From: Cryptomeria japonica
Taxonomy: Eukaryota > Streptophyta > Pinopsida > Cupressales > Cupressaceae
Length of the DNA: 64,000 nt
Direction: 5' to 3'
NCBI RefSeq assembly: GCF_030272615.1
Contig: NC_081410.1
Location: 143,191,349-143,255,348, forward strand
In this document: one piece after another, positions 34,859-45,299 of the stretch
How the letters are laid out: each line of letters begins with the position of its first letter
Numbering within the stretch: position 1 is the stretch's first letter
Translations under genes and position numbers: made by a program
Notes under the pieces: model-generated
Told to the model about the DNA's origin: nothing
The model's input: the letters and a program-made list of their open reading frames with translations, nothing else
Database searches by the model: none

Positions 34859-37800
34859 TGCACCGAAGTTAATTTTGAAGAGTTTGCATCAAGTTCTCTA
34901 GTTGGGCAAATTGGTTTACAGTTCAATATAAACCATCTAGGTCTGATTTATTTCAAGAGCGAGAGCCAAAAATCATAGTAAAAACCCCATCAGATAACAA
35001 ATTTTAGAGGTTAATTGTAGTTTTGTTCATAGCCTACAATTGTTCGTTATATAATGAAATGTCGTTGTTTATTTGTAAGTGCAAAATTGTATTAATTTGG
35101 CATAAGGTAGGGTTTATGAATCAACCCTTATTTTGATGTAATGAAGTTCAAATCTAACCAAAAAAAAGTTTAAGCAATTAAAATGTTACATAAACTATTT
35201 TACCTTTAATTGGTTCTCCATTTCGAGGGACTTTATATGAATGGGTATTGTAGAAAGTTTAATGAAATACTTGAAAGACAATTTCTATTTGTCGGCACTT
35301 TTGTGAAATTTATTTCTATTTTGTTGTTAGAAGGCTGAAATTACTCTCCTTCAAATGTCTCAACTGAAATTATGTAAAACATTTATAATTTCAAAATCAA
35401 TGAAACGATGCTCATATTGTCATCCACTTCATTGGATATATTCATTTGTAGAGGTGTGGATGGAAAATATTATTTTGACATATGTTTATGTAATTTTTTT
35501 TCATTGAAGTGTCTTTCATCATAGTTGGGCTTAGATATTATCATTGATAATGTTTTTAGAGATCATCTTTCAATTAAGTAGAGATAATATTAGTAGATTC
35601 TTTAAAATATGTCTTTAATATTGTACAAAGTCTACCAAAAAAATATGCTTTCTCATATTTTGATCTCTAAAAGCTAACATAGTAATAATAAAATTTGTTT
35701 TAATGTTATGATTGATAAAATTTAATCTTTTTTAATTTTGTTGGTAATTTTTTTCTAATATGAATAATGAATCTATTCATTGGTCAATATATGGAGAAGG
35801 ATAACATTCTTGCTTTGATTTTTATTTATTTGTGGAAGCTTAGCAGTTCTAATGTTTAGGGATTTTTTTGGTTATTTTTGTGAAATATGTTAAGATTTAT
35901 TTTGTGAGAATATTTGGAAAAAATACATCTATTAAAATTTTAATAATGAGATTTTTTTCATTTAAGGCAATTTAGGAAAAGTAATTTTAAAATTAGTGTT
36001 TTTTGGTATGAAAAACAAACTCTTTTTAGTTTTCATTTTCAATGACAAGAGAAAATGCATATAATTGCAATTGGAACTAGAAATCATTTTCATTTGCAAA
36101 TATTCCTCACAGACTCAAAATTATTACTATCAAAATTTAAACAAAATAATTATATTCTAATAAAGTAACACATTCTATAAAAATTGCAATTAGTATAACC
36201 ATTGCACCTCTTTTGGGTATAAGTGCTAGTATTAGCACATAGGCAAATGCTCATATCCAATTGTCAAGAAAAGGGGTTGATTAGTTAACTATTATAAAAT
36301 TTTACCAAGACAACTTAAGTGATTACAAATTGTTGAATTGTATGTCTATTAAGAAGAATACTAATATTAATCATGCTTGTAGACCAATCTTGTATTCCTC
36401 TTTAAGTAATAATGTTGGGACTTACATTACAGGTACCTTCACTAAGATCAACCATATAAGATAACTAAAGCTATATATATATATATAAAATAAAACAATG
36501 ATTAGACTTCATGAAGATGATGTTATAATTCATTTGAATATCTTTCTATTATATATGCACCACTGTTTTACCATGGAGATGAGATTTTCTCTTTATATTA
36601 AAGTTTGGCCTATTAAACATTTAGACTTTTATTTCATGAGTGAAAATAGCCATAGATGGTGTGTGCATAATATATATGTCATATGATGGAGTGTTATAAA
36701 TATTGATCATAACATGGTTTCCATTTCACAATATTATTTTAATCCTTAAGTTTGAGTCATGGATCTTAAGGGTACACCCTAATCCCTAACATAACTATTA
36801 AATAAAAAAATATGTTTGTTAGATCAAGGTCACTTTAAACATCTCTTAACATTGTTTGACAATGCTAATATTTATGTATAAATTATTGATAGCAATAGTT
36901 AAAACCTCACATAATATAGATAAATAAATTATTTATTTATCATTTCTCTATTCAAGATCTAACAAATTAACACTTTTAATAATCAAAAATATGAAATTAT
37001 AGTACTTTCTTATTTCTCAAAATTTTAACTTAGAAATGAAAAATAATAGATTTTAAATAAATTTATATTAATTTGATATTTTTTTCAATATGGCGTCATT
37101 AATGTAATAGCTCATATTTTTGTTTGAATTAGCACATATTTTTTTCATCCCTTAATATTATTAGTATTGATTTCTAAATAAGACCTTATTTTAAAAATGT
37201 ATCAAATATACTATTACAATAATGATCTATTTCACCCTTACAAAATTAAAGACTTAGCCCACATGAATTCAAATCTCAAGTTAGACCCAAAATGAGTTAT
37301 TGCACTATGTTTTTAGAAACCACTAAGAATCATTCTAGGTATTCACAAGAGGATGTAAAAAATAATTATAATAGCACTCTAATAGTGTCATCAAATTATT
37401 ACATTATCTTAAGTTTGTTGCATAAAATTTATTTTTCAAATGCTAGAAACATGTTTTAAATTAGTTTTCATAAAAGTAATATATCTACATTGAATGTATT
37501 AATTTTGACATTTAATTTTTATTATATCCATATTCAATTACAATTCCTCTCACATTGTGACCATATGTACATAAAAATCAAAACATAGTCAACACATATT
37601 TTAAAAATCTATAGCTATAAATAATATAATCCATATAATTAAAAATAAAAATTAAATGAAAACATGTATTATTTTGTCAAAAATAAAAAATAAATATCTA
37701 TATCACAAATTAAATAGTATTATTTATCTTTTAAATACATAAGTATCATTATTATTTTTTTTTAATATCTACAAATAAAAGTATTAAAAATAGTATATTG

Positions 37801-38280
37801 ATATATAATATTAAATTCACTTTTTTAAAAATAAAAGTAAAATTACATATAAAATGAAATAATTCTTCAAAGAAAAAAAATGAAATTTTTTAACATGAAA
37901 GTGAAAATTTGTATTTCTGTATATAAAAAGATAAAATAATTTTAAAGGAAAGTGAAATAAATAATTATACATTTTTTCATAATATTTATTTTAATCTAAT
38001 AATTATTAATACATACTTTCTATTTAATCTAAAATAAATTTTATTCAATTTTTTTCTTTAAGATAAATTAAAAATTTACCTTTTATCTTAAACTATCTTT
38101 ATATCAAACTGAAAAATACTAATGAAAAGATTATTTTAGATATATTTTCTAATTTTTTATTGAAAATATTGCTTAAAAATAACATCAAACATATTACATT
38201 CATGTTATAATAATTTTCAATTTTTGTCCTTGTGACAATTGCTACAGTTATGCTCACTTTTCTTTACGATTTTGATATTC
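34859..38280. other. AT-rich region without recognisable genes
   Basis: The sequence has many A/T runs, TA-rich words and only short open frames without family motifs. The start (34859-35010) is less AT-rich and could be the edge of an old coding or transposon segment, but I cannot identify it. Confidence 0.6.
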
Positions 38281-38284
38281 TTAT

Positions 38285-38720
38285 CTTTCTAGCAAATGTC
38301 TGCTTTTAAATTTGTACAATGAGTTAAACTTAGATATTCAAGAGATTTGAGATTGTTAAAGGTGGAAGGCAATTCTTTCAAACTTGTGCACCATTTTAAA
38401 TCCAATTTGTAAGTTGGCCAAATGATTCTAGTAGATACTCGAATTCATCACTGTCGTCAATAGTGAGTGTAGTCAACTACGGTAACCTACACACTTGCTC
38501 TGGAAACTCATATCCTTGAACTTTTTTAGACCATAAAGAAATTTTTTAAATGCATTTATGCTCTCATTATTGAAGGAGATTAATACATTTTAATATTTTT
38601 TTATTAAAAAAATATCATATGCCTAGTCAATGCGATTCTAGATTTCAGAGACATTATCTTCAAGGAAGAAATTCTTGAGATATCATCTGCTCGGCTGAAC
38701 AATGTGAAATGATCAAGTGG
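38285..38720 (-). pseudogene. LRR fragment of a resistance gene
   Basis: On the minus strand, 38400-38299 reads WCTSLKELPSTFNN, then LKSLEYLSLTHCTNLK, the spacing typical of plant TNL leucine-rich repeats. Upstream, 38500-38410 gives LTTLTIDDSDEFEYLLESFG in another frame. The phase changes show decay. It lies downstream of the NB-ARC exon in the same orientation and is probably the LRR end of the same gene. Confidence 0.6.
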
Positions 38721-39224
38721 CAATAGCCATTTAGTTTAAAAGCTAAGGAAAATTAAATAAAAATTTGATTTCATTGTCTTTTCACTTTTTGTAATTATTT
38801 GTTTTGTAACTAATGATAATTGAAGTGATTGTAGCATCATAAATTGTATCCCTATAAAATTCCATACTCACTTAGTCATCATTTTGGTGTTTAGGCCTTC
38901 TATGATTTGATTATGTTTGATTCTACTCACACAAGTACCAAATTTGTAACTTTCGTTTTCACCTTTCTAGAGGCCCAATTTTGAACCCTTTAATGCTTGG
39001 AAAATGTAGGTGAGAATTTCCTTCTCTTGTTGGCCTGCTCCAAAAAAAATTAATGAGGTGAGGTATAAAAGAAACCGTTATCCCCTCATTTGAGACATCC
39101 ATCTTAGTACTTGAAACTCTATAATATTAATATACTACTCTCAGAATCAAGTCTACATTTTAAATTTGTTAACATAAATGTTTTTCCTTTTATTGTATCT
39201 AAGTGTATGCATTTTACATGTTTG

Positions 39225-40173
39225 TGTGTATGTACATGCATTGCAATTTTACTTGCATAACCAAAAATGAGTAATTATTCTAGTAAACAATTGGGTATTA
39301 CCTTAACAACAAAAAAATCATTTCCATAATGTTCCAATCATTATCTTTACAAAGCATGTACCTTATTAGAATGAGAGAAAACAATAACTTTAATTCACAC
39401 AAGTTAGAAGGTCCCCTACGCTAAAAGCCAAATATTTCTAAGAAATAACAACTTCAAAGTGAATTTGATGTTGCTGATATATAGAGAATCAAACTTGAAT
39501 GAAATCCTTACCCTTGTTAGATACTCAAGTAAACACTTCCCCTCCCTGGTTGAAACAATAGTATGATGCTTTGCTAATACAAATTCTTTAACATGACATC
39601 GTCTAAGCCTAAAGATTGATTGACGAGGTGCAATTACTACAACTTAAGAACTAAAATATTGTGTGTTCAATTAGAATCCTAATTTTAAAGTTTTGTACAA
39701 GCTTTTCGTTGGAATTAACAACAACCACAAAAACCATAGTTACTGGATTTATAATCATAAGAGTTGAAAAATTATCAAGGATGTCATTTCCCCTTTCCAA
39801 AGATAAATAATTAATATTTATATTTTAAAATGGACTTGACAATTTTATATTTATGGGACAATTTAATAATATTATTATAATTGATTTTGAAAGAGATTTT
39901 TAAACACTTAATAATAAAAAATATTTCTAAATACATTGGAGGGAAGATTTAATCCAATGGTCCATTTTGGCAAGGTGTAAAAAGGTGGCACTTGGCTTCA
40001 TTTTTCATTCTTCATTTTGGAGTGTTCATGCTTGAATTCATAGTAAACTCACAACTGAGCACAAAACTCAATGGTTGTTTGGAGCTTTGAAAGAGTGAAA
40101 ACCCTCTTGAACTTACTTTTTGGAATTGGGGATGAAACCTTCATTTCCATTTAGGGAATCCTCACACAAGTGT
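39225..40173. repeat. Dispersed repeat X, copy 2
   Basis: This copy is homologous to 14723-15861 plus 34822-34858, without the A/B insertion. It preserves the uninterrupted junction GGATGAAACCTTCATTTCC, which confirms AAACC as the target site of element A. It lies between the NB-ARC and LRR parts of the resistance gene, probably inside an intron or an old insertion. Confidence 0.75.
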
Positions 40174-40328
40174 CTCTTCTCAAGCATGCAATCTTCATTT
40201 TCAAGCTCGATTCCCTTAATTCCTTTCATCTTGGCCTGCGAGACTCTAGTGTCAGCAAGTATTATTTAATTATTTAGCAAGTATCAGTTAATCTATCAAT
40301 CTAATAACAACAAGATGTGAAATATACC

Positions 40329-40828
40329 TCATCCTTTTCAGCTTCAAACCACGAATTGTCATCCATAATTCTACTCGACTTTGACATAGTGCACCCTATT
40401 GATCGAATAATATCGTGAACAGACAACACCTCCTCGTCCCCATTCATCACTGTGGTGATCAATGCTGCATCGACAAGGAATGCGACTTCCTCAGCCCCCA
40501 CTATGGACTCTACATGTCGACGAATCACATTCTGGTGAAAGAAACAGCAGATGTCTAAGAATGCCTCTTGAGTAGACTCCTCCAACTTGCTATATACAAA
40601 GTCAAACAAACAGTTGCTGAGGTCCTTTTCTTTGATTTTTTGTCCTGTATGCAAAGCTTCAAGTATCTGTGTACAACGATCTGCTTTATATTCCTGCTTG
40701 CGCAAATGTGCACCAACAATTTTCAGAACCAACGGAATACCGTTGCAGAGCTTGACAATCCTTTCTAGATCATCTTTGATACGGTCACGGATTGCAGGGT
40801 CATTGAACAGAATTGTGAGCGCATGATG
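40329..40828 (-). pseudogene. TNL resistance gene, NB-ARC C-terminal half
   Basis: The frame carries the GLPL motif (KLCNGIPLVLKIVGAHL), then a TNL-type RNBS-D motif (FLDICCFF) and an MHD-like motif in the form VHD (LSVHDIIRSIG). These are parts of the nucleotide-binding switch of plant intracellular immune receptors. The exon appears to end at GATGAG with a GTATAT donor (about 40328). Its upstream half is at 43633-44146, separated by an LTR element whose TSD TGATG begins at 40824. The apparent start inside the LTR (40915) is not the natural one. Confidence 0.88.
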
Positions 40829-41137
40829 TGTAAAGATTAGAAAGAGCAGAAAAATAATAACAGAAACAGAAAAGCAATAAGAAGAGACAACACACGATTT
40901 ATCGTGGTTCGGCAAATTTGCCTACATCCACACTCTAAGCAGGGAATAACTTCTATTAATCAACTCAATCTACATGGGCTACACACAGCCATTATATAAT
41001 CATATTCAGATATGACATGAAGAGTCTGGGGAAGGTAGACAGTCATGTGACTGTTGGGCTTCACATCCCAACAATCTCCCCCGTGAAGACCAACCGGCAC
41101 AACCATGCACTGTGACACCCTGCTTCCATTGTGAGAC

Positions 41138-42880
41138 TCACATTACAACCAACGCGCAAGACTTTAACTTTGCGAACTCTTGTTCATGTACAGTGCGGGT
41201 AAGCCTTCTCCAAATCAAATCAGACTCCTCAAAGTCTAACAACCGAACATCTTCGCTTACAACTTTCTGAGACACAAATGCACCCATAAATTCATAGCCG
41301 GAAATGCAGCCATCTGCAGGTGCAAAATACACTCTATCAACGTCTCGTGCTTCTGTGCTCCCCCGTGATAGAAAATCTAAAAGCCTGACATCTTTCTCAA
41401 ACACCATGAGAGCTACCTCATGTTGTAGAAGACTAGAAAAAACCTTATCTGACATGAGGATTGTACAACAATCTACTGAATATACATATGTATCCTCTTT
41501 AAGAGCAGAAATAAAAACACCAACACCCTCGCCCGCATCAGGGAAATCAAGCCGCTTAGCTACAACCCCTGTGGCGATAATAACCGTGTTTGCTTGAACC
41601 TCCAATTTTTCAGCATTAACCGTTAATGGCCTAATGGAAAAATCAACACGAGCGACAGTTTTCATTATGATTTGTGTCCCGAGTAATTGATCCACAATGC
41701 CAGCGTTTACGGTTATCTCTGACACTGCAGATGTAGCAGTTGCAAACAACAGCAAGAAATCGGTAGGAAACTCCTCTGAAATTTTTTCAATGAGCAAGGC
41801 TGCAAATGCCTCTTCAACCGCCATGTCTCTTCGCCTCCATTCTGGGTCCCGCAAATTAGATAATGCCTTCTCCAAATTAATGCAAGTATAAAGTAACGCC
41901 TCACACCTACCCACGGGAATCATAATGGGCGTTTCGGTGTTGAAACTTGGTTGCCTACGCACGAGCCCTTCGGTTTTATCGAGATGCCTCTTCGTTGTAG
42001 GAGTCACAAAACTCTCTTTGGGAAATCCGAACCCAATATCAACAGCAACAGCAAAGGCTTGGTTATTAAAAACCTCTACCAATCTTCTCATCCGTCTACG
42101 ATCTGGAGGCAAACGCTGTGTTTCAGATTTTGCTTCGAAGGATTGGTCGAAACAGGGCAAATAGGGGCTGTTAGCCATTGGACGTCTCGACCATTGCTTG
42201 GACCACAATGTGGCTCTCTTTGACTCCACAAAATCATGCAAAGACTTCTCGTTCTTCCTTAACTGCGGCTCTTCATCTCTTGGGCCCATTTGTCCATATA
42301 TTGTTCCAGCATAAAGAGAAGCACAGCCAACATCATAATCCAAACGTGCTCTCGAATGCCTCAAGCCTGATTCCGCAAATCTCTGAACATCATCCAAAGA
42401 AGAATATGGACGTTTTGATCCAGATATTGCTCCATAAGAACGATTGGCTTCATCGATGTAGCTATTTACTGGCTCCAGATGTCGAGTGTAGCTATCGCTA
42501 TGATAAGGAACACTCCTTGAGAAAGCCCAAGGAGGTGCTCTCCCTGGTTGACTTAATCTCCGATATTTGTTGTTGTCCCGTTTGGATCCTGAAGCCTGAA
42601 TACCGCTATCTTTGGTTTTGGCATCAATACCAGCATCCTCTGTCGCTGCCATTCTACGATGCTTGTCTCTCCTGACATCTCTATCTTCCCTTTCTCTTTC
42701 TCGTCGCTTGTGTGGGCAGTTGTCGCGGTTTCCTTCTCCATTGTCTCTGCCCTTATAGGAGCTCTTGGGTTTTTTTGGATTGTTCTTGTTAGATGAGAAT
42801 CCGTTCACTTGGGATTTTTTCCCTACTCTTTGTTGTCTATCATTCTCATCTTCATGGGAGTGCCTCTTCATCGAGGCCAT
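41138..42880 (-). CDS. Chimeric 580-residue ORF in element C, includes a thioredoxin-reductase-like segment
   Basis: This is an intact frame of 580 residues with no retroelement motif. Residues 1-90 are strongly basic and Lys/Arg-rich (KRREREREDRDVRRDKHRR), of the kind seen in nuclear RNA-processing proteins. The middle (about 90-390) is unrecognised. Residues about 400-455 resemble plant NADPH-thioredoxin reductase: GTQI, then VDFSIRP, then VIIATGVVAKRLDFP. The redox CxxC site and the cofactor-binding remainder are absent, so reductase activity is not expected. The peptide DVRLLDF occurs twice near the C-terminus. The mixture suggests host transcripts captured by the retroelement. Whether the protein is made is unknown. 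Confidence 0.7.
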   Translation of the reverse strand: MASMKRHSHEDENDRQQRVGKKSQVNGFSSNKNNPKKPKSSYKGRDNGEGNRDNCPHKRREREREDRDVRRDKHRRMAATEDAGIDAKTKDSGIQASGSKRDNNKYRRLSQPGRAPPWAFSRSVPYHSDSYTRHLEPVNSYIDEANRSYGAISGSKRPYSSLDDVQRFAESGLRHSRARLDYDVGCASLYAGTIYGQMGPRDEEPQLRKNEKSLHDFVESKRATLWSKQWSRRPMANSPYLPCFDQSFEAKSETQRLPPDRRRMRRLVEVFNNQAFAVAVDIGFGFPKESFVTPTTKRHLDKTEGLVRRQPSFNTETPIMIPVGRCEALLYTCINLEKALSNLRDPEWRRRDMAVEEAFAALLIEKISEEFPTDFLLLFATATSAVSEITVNAGIVDQLLGTQIIMKTVARVDFSIRPLTVNAEKLEVQANTVIIATGVVAKRLDFPDAGEGVGVFISALKEDTYVYSVDCCTILMSDKVFSSLLQHEVALMVFEKDVRLLDFLSRGSTEARDVDRVYFAPADGCISGYEFMGAFVSQKVVSEDVRLLDFEESDLIWRRLTRTVHEQEFAKLKSCALVVM

Positions 42881-42903
42881 GCCATCTGCAGAGCTCTGCT
42901 TTG

Positions 42904-43349
42904 CTACCTCACTACAATCTGCACCCTCCTCATCCTAGGAGTCCACAGCAGATTCAACTTGGGTCTCCGACGACATACACTCTTTCTCCCGAAATCTCTT
43001 GAATTCATCCTCTTCAACCACAACTTTTCCAGCATCTTTCTGCTCAGAAATTCAGCGTCTATACAGGGACTATCTTCAAATCCAACCAAGGTATCACGAC
43101 GTTCAACCTTCACAACACAAATACCAACAACTTCCTGACCATTAACAGTTTGACCAATAAGTGCCAAAGCTGGCTCAAGGGGAGAGCAAATGAGAATCCC
43201 AACATCCTTTTCTTTTGCTGGATTCTCCTCTTCAACTGAGTCCCCCTCTTTCTTCCAGCCATCCCACCAATGTACGCGGCGCTTGAAGCATAGTGGAACG
43301 TAAAACTGCCATAGAAGTTATAAGTTTTACCTTCTCCTTCTTCCTCCAT
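42904..43349 (-). CDS. Upstream ORF of element C
   Basis: Just after the primer site an ATG at 43349 opens MEEEGEGKTYNFYGSF. A second frame, best from about 43290 to 42904, contains HWWDGWKKEGDSVEEE and ALIGQTVNGQEVVGICVV. One frameshift would join the two. The product is not recognised. It lies upstream of the 580-residue ORF in the same orientation. Confidence 0.45.
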
Positions 43350-43632
43350 CTCTGCTCAAGCCAACATGGCTCTGATACCAATTGTAAAGATTAGAAAGAG
43401 CAGAGAAATAATAACAGAAACAGAAAAGCAATAAGAAGAGACAACACACGATTTATTGTGGTTCGGCAAATTTGACTACATCCACACTCTAAGCAGGGAA
43501 TAACTTCTATTAATCAACTCAATCTACATGGGCTACACACAGCCATTATATAATCATATTCAGATATGAAATGAAGAGTTTGAGGAAGGTAGACAGTCAT
43601 GTGACTGTTGGGCTTCACATCCCAACATGATG

Positions 43633-44146
43633 GTGAGAGAGAGTTTTGACAGGATAGTCGTTGCGTTGAAGACCACGTTCCTGAAGCACGTCTGTTTCCT
43701 TGAGGATTCTGGTCGTAACAAGAATTCTGCTATTCTGTGGAAGACCTCGCAAGTTTTCCGGCAGAATTTTCTCCAAGTCTTTTATGTGCAGAGCATTATC
43801 AATATATAAAAACACAGGCTTTTCTGCTCCACTTTTAAAAGCCTGAGTTAAGTGCTCTCTACCATCTTCATCATTTCTCAAATCTATTTTTCTCCCCTCC
43901 TCATAGCTTGGAAAGGCATCCTTCAAAATTTGTTGCTGCATTTCTTTATAGTTATTTTTGTCAGAATCTAAATCTAATTCAATTCTGGCATAGTTGTAAC
44001 GGTTTCTATCTACAGTGTAGACAACAGCTTTCGCAAGAGTTGTCTTTCCAATGCCACCCAAACCCCAAATAACAACGACAAATGATGAGCAATCTTCCAT
44101 GTTGAGGAGCTCATTTACTGATTCTACTTGGCCTTCGATTCCAACT
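43633..44146 (-). pseudogene. TNL resistance gene, NB-ARC N-terminal half
   Basis: The exon opens after a CTCAACAG acceptor (about 44147) with VGIEGQVESVNELL, the usual start of a TNL NB-ARC exon. The P-loop is IWGLGGIGKTTLAK, the kinase-2 region is VFLYIDNAL, and RNBS-B is SRILVTTR. The frame continues to VKTLS, where element C interrupts it. The domain resumes at 40828. No TIR-domain exon was found further upstream. The insertion separates nucleotide-binding motifs, so the gene is almost certainly non-functional unless the element is spliced out. Confidence 0.9.
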
Positions 44147-44582
44147 GTTGAGAAGTAAAATAAATTTATGTTAAGCATGGAAAATTTCAAATAAATAGGA
44201 ATTTCTCAAATACATAATTTTAAAAAATAAATGGTATAAAATCAGGAATAGGTTTTTTAAATGTTACTATAGAAACGACCGACAATTATATGGTAAACCA
44301 AACATTCACTTTTAAGAAAGAATTTTAAATTAGACTGTCAAAAAAGTACCTTGAAGAGTATAATTACACGATTAGGAAAAGAAAACAGAATAAAGGAGAA
44401 GAATTCTCTGTAGAGACATAATGGAATTAAATAAGATATATTTAATTATTTTTTAAATTAATTTTAACAGTAGTAAATTTCAATTATTAAGTTTTAGTTT
44501 TATGTTAAATTTAATATATTTTTTGGTATTTTTAAAAAGATATATACAGATTAAAGACATCAGCCTTTCACAATCCATCATG

Positions 44583-44658
44583 TTACTTGCCGCTGTTTCT
44601 GGATTTGATTATGTCTGTGTTTTTTGCATCAATCAAATCCAGGAACAGCAGTAGGTAA
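44583..44658 (+). ncRNA. 28-bp foldback, candidate small-RNA hairpin
   Basis: The arms 44583-44610 (TTACTTGCCGCTGTTTCTGG and onward) and 44631-44658 pair over 28 positions around a 20-base loop. In + strand RNA the four imperfect pairs are three G:U and one C:A. In the other orientation all four would be A:C or similar mismatches, so a + transcript folds better. It may be a small-RNA precursor or just a foldback repeat. It lies about 440 bp upstream of the NB-ARC exon. Confidence 0.4.
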
Positions 44659-44969
44659 GATATATACAAAATCAGAGGATGTTTTTTGTGTTCTATATAT
44701 ACATATAATGGGTAAATTTGGTTAAAGGGATCAATCTCATAATTTTTTAATAAAAAACAATATGATTTGAACTTGTCCATAATAGAAGACAATAAAAAGA
44801 TAAGTGTATGAAACCCTAAATAGGGATACATAAGCATCTTAAATTTCAGTATCATTGTTTTTAGAGTGTGAACACAAGTGCTTAATATGGAAACCATTAA
44901 TGCCTTTGTTGATTTTTTTTCTTTTTCTTTTCTACAACATCCCATGCACCATTGCCATCTTCTTTAGTT

Positions 44970-45276
44970 TGATGGGTACAAAGATTGTCGAAGATTCCCC
45001 ACTCTTGCTCATGGGAAGCCAAGGCTCATTTTCAGTTACAAATGTTGATGGATTGTGAAGTCTAATTGTTCATTTCATATTTTCTTCTATGTCTCCTCAT
45101 CTTCTCTTAAAGGTTGTTGTATATATATGAGGCCAAAGTCTTATGTATGTAAGCTACAATAATAATAAAGATTTCTGTTGTGCTTTCCTGTGGATGTAGT
45201 CAAATTGACGAACCACTATTAGATTCTTGTGTTTGTGTATAATTTCTGATTTCCCAATTTATCTAATTATTTAACA
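44970..45276 (+). repeat. LTR 3' portion of another retroelement
   Basis: The sequence has TATATATATGAGGCC (TATA box, about 45119), an AATAAAG signal (about 45165) and the U5 phrase GTGGATGTAGTCAAATTG, then CGAACCAC (45190-45216). It ends AACA, two bases before a TATCAGAGC primer site. The U5 phrase is shared with the LTR of element C. The LTR start was not found. Confidence 0.6.
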
Positions 45277-45278
45277 AT

Positions 45279-45290
45279 TAATATCAGAGC
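45279..45290 (+). promoter_or_regulatory. Primer binding site, diverged
   Basis: TAATATCAGAGC differs at two bases from the canonical TGGTATCAGAGC and sits two bases after the LTR end AACA at 45276. Confidence 0.6.
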
Positions 45291-45299
45291 TCTAGAAAC

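Larger units (their letters stand above)
40829..43627 (-). mobile_element. Element C: 2.8-kb LTR element carrying host-like sequence
   Basis: Two 245-bp direct repeats (40829-41073 and 43383-43627) differ at about six positions by eye. The TSD is TGATG (40824-40828 and 43628-43632). In minus orientation the LTR begins TGTTGGGATGTG and ends CTTTACA. It is followed by an exact TGGTATCAGAGC primer site (43369-43380). The purine tract CACGGGGGAGAT (41074-41085, reverse strand) precedes the 3' LTR. The internal 2.3 kb encodes no gag or pol; it holds a long chimeric ORF and an upstream ORF. It interrupts the NB-ARC domain of a TNL gene. Confidence 0.93.

Noticed and set aside
40301-40915. 204-residue frame with a hydrophobic N-terminal segment that resembles a signal anchor
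   Set aside because: The first about 30 residues are encoded by the LTR of element C; the natural frame begins at the insertion point.
41951-42675. Plus-strand frames opposite the chimeric ORF in element C
   Set aside because: They are shorter, without motifs, and run against the orientation set by the primer site and purine tract.
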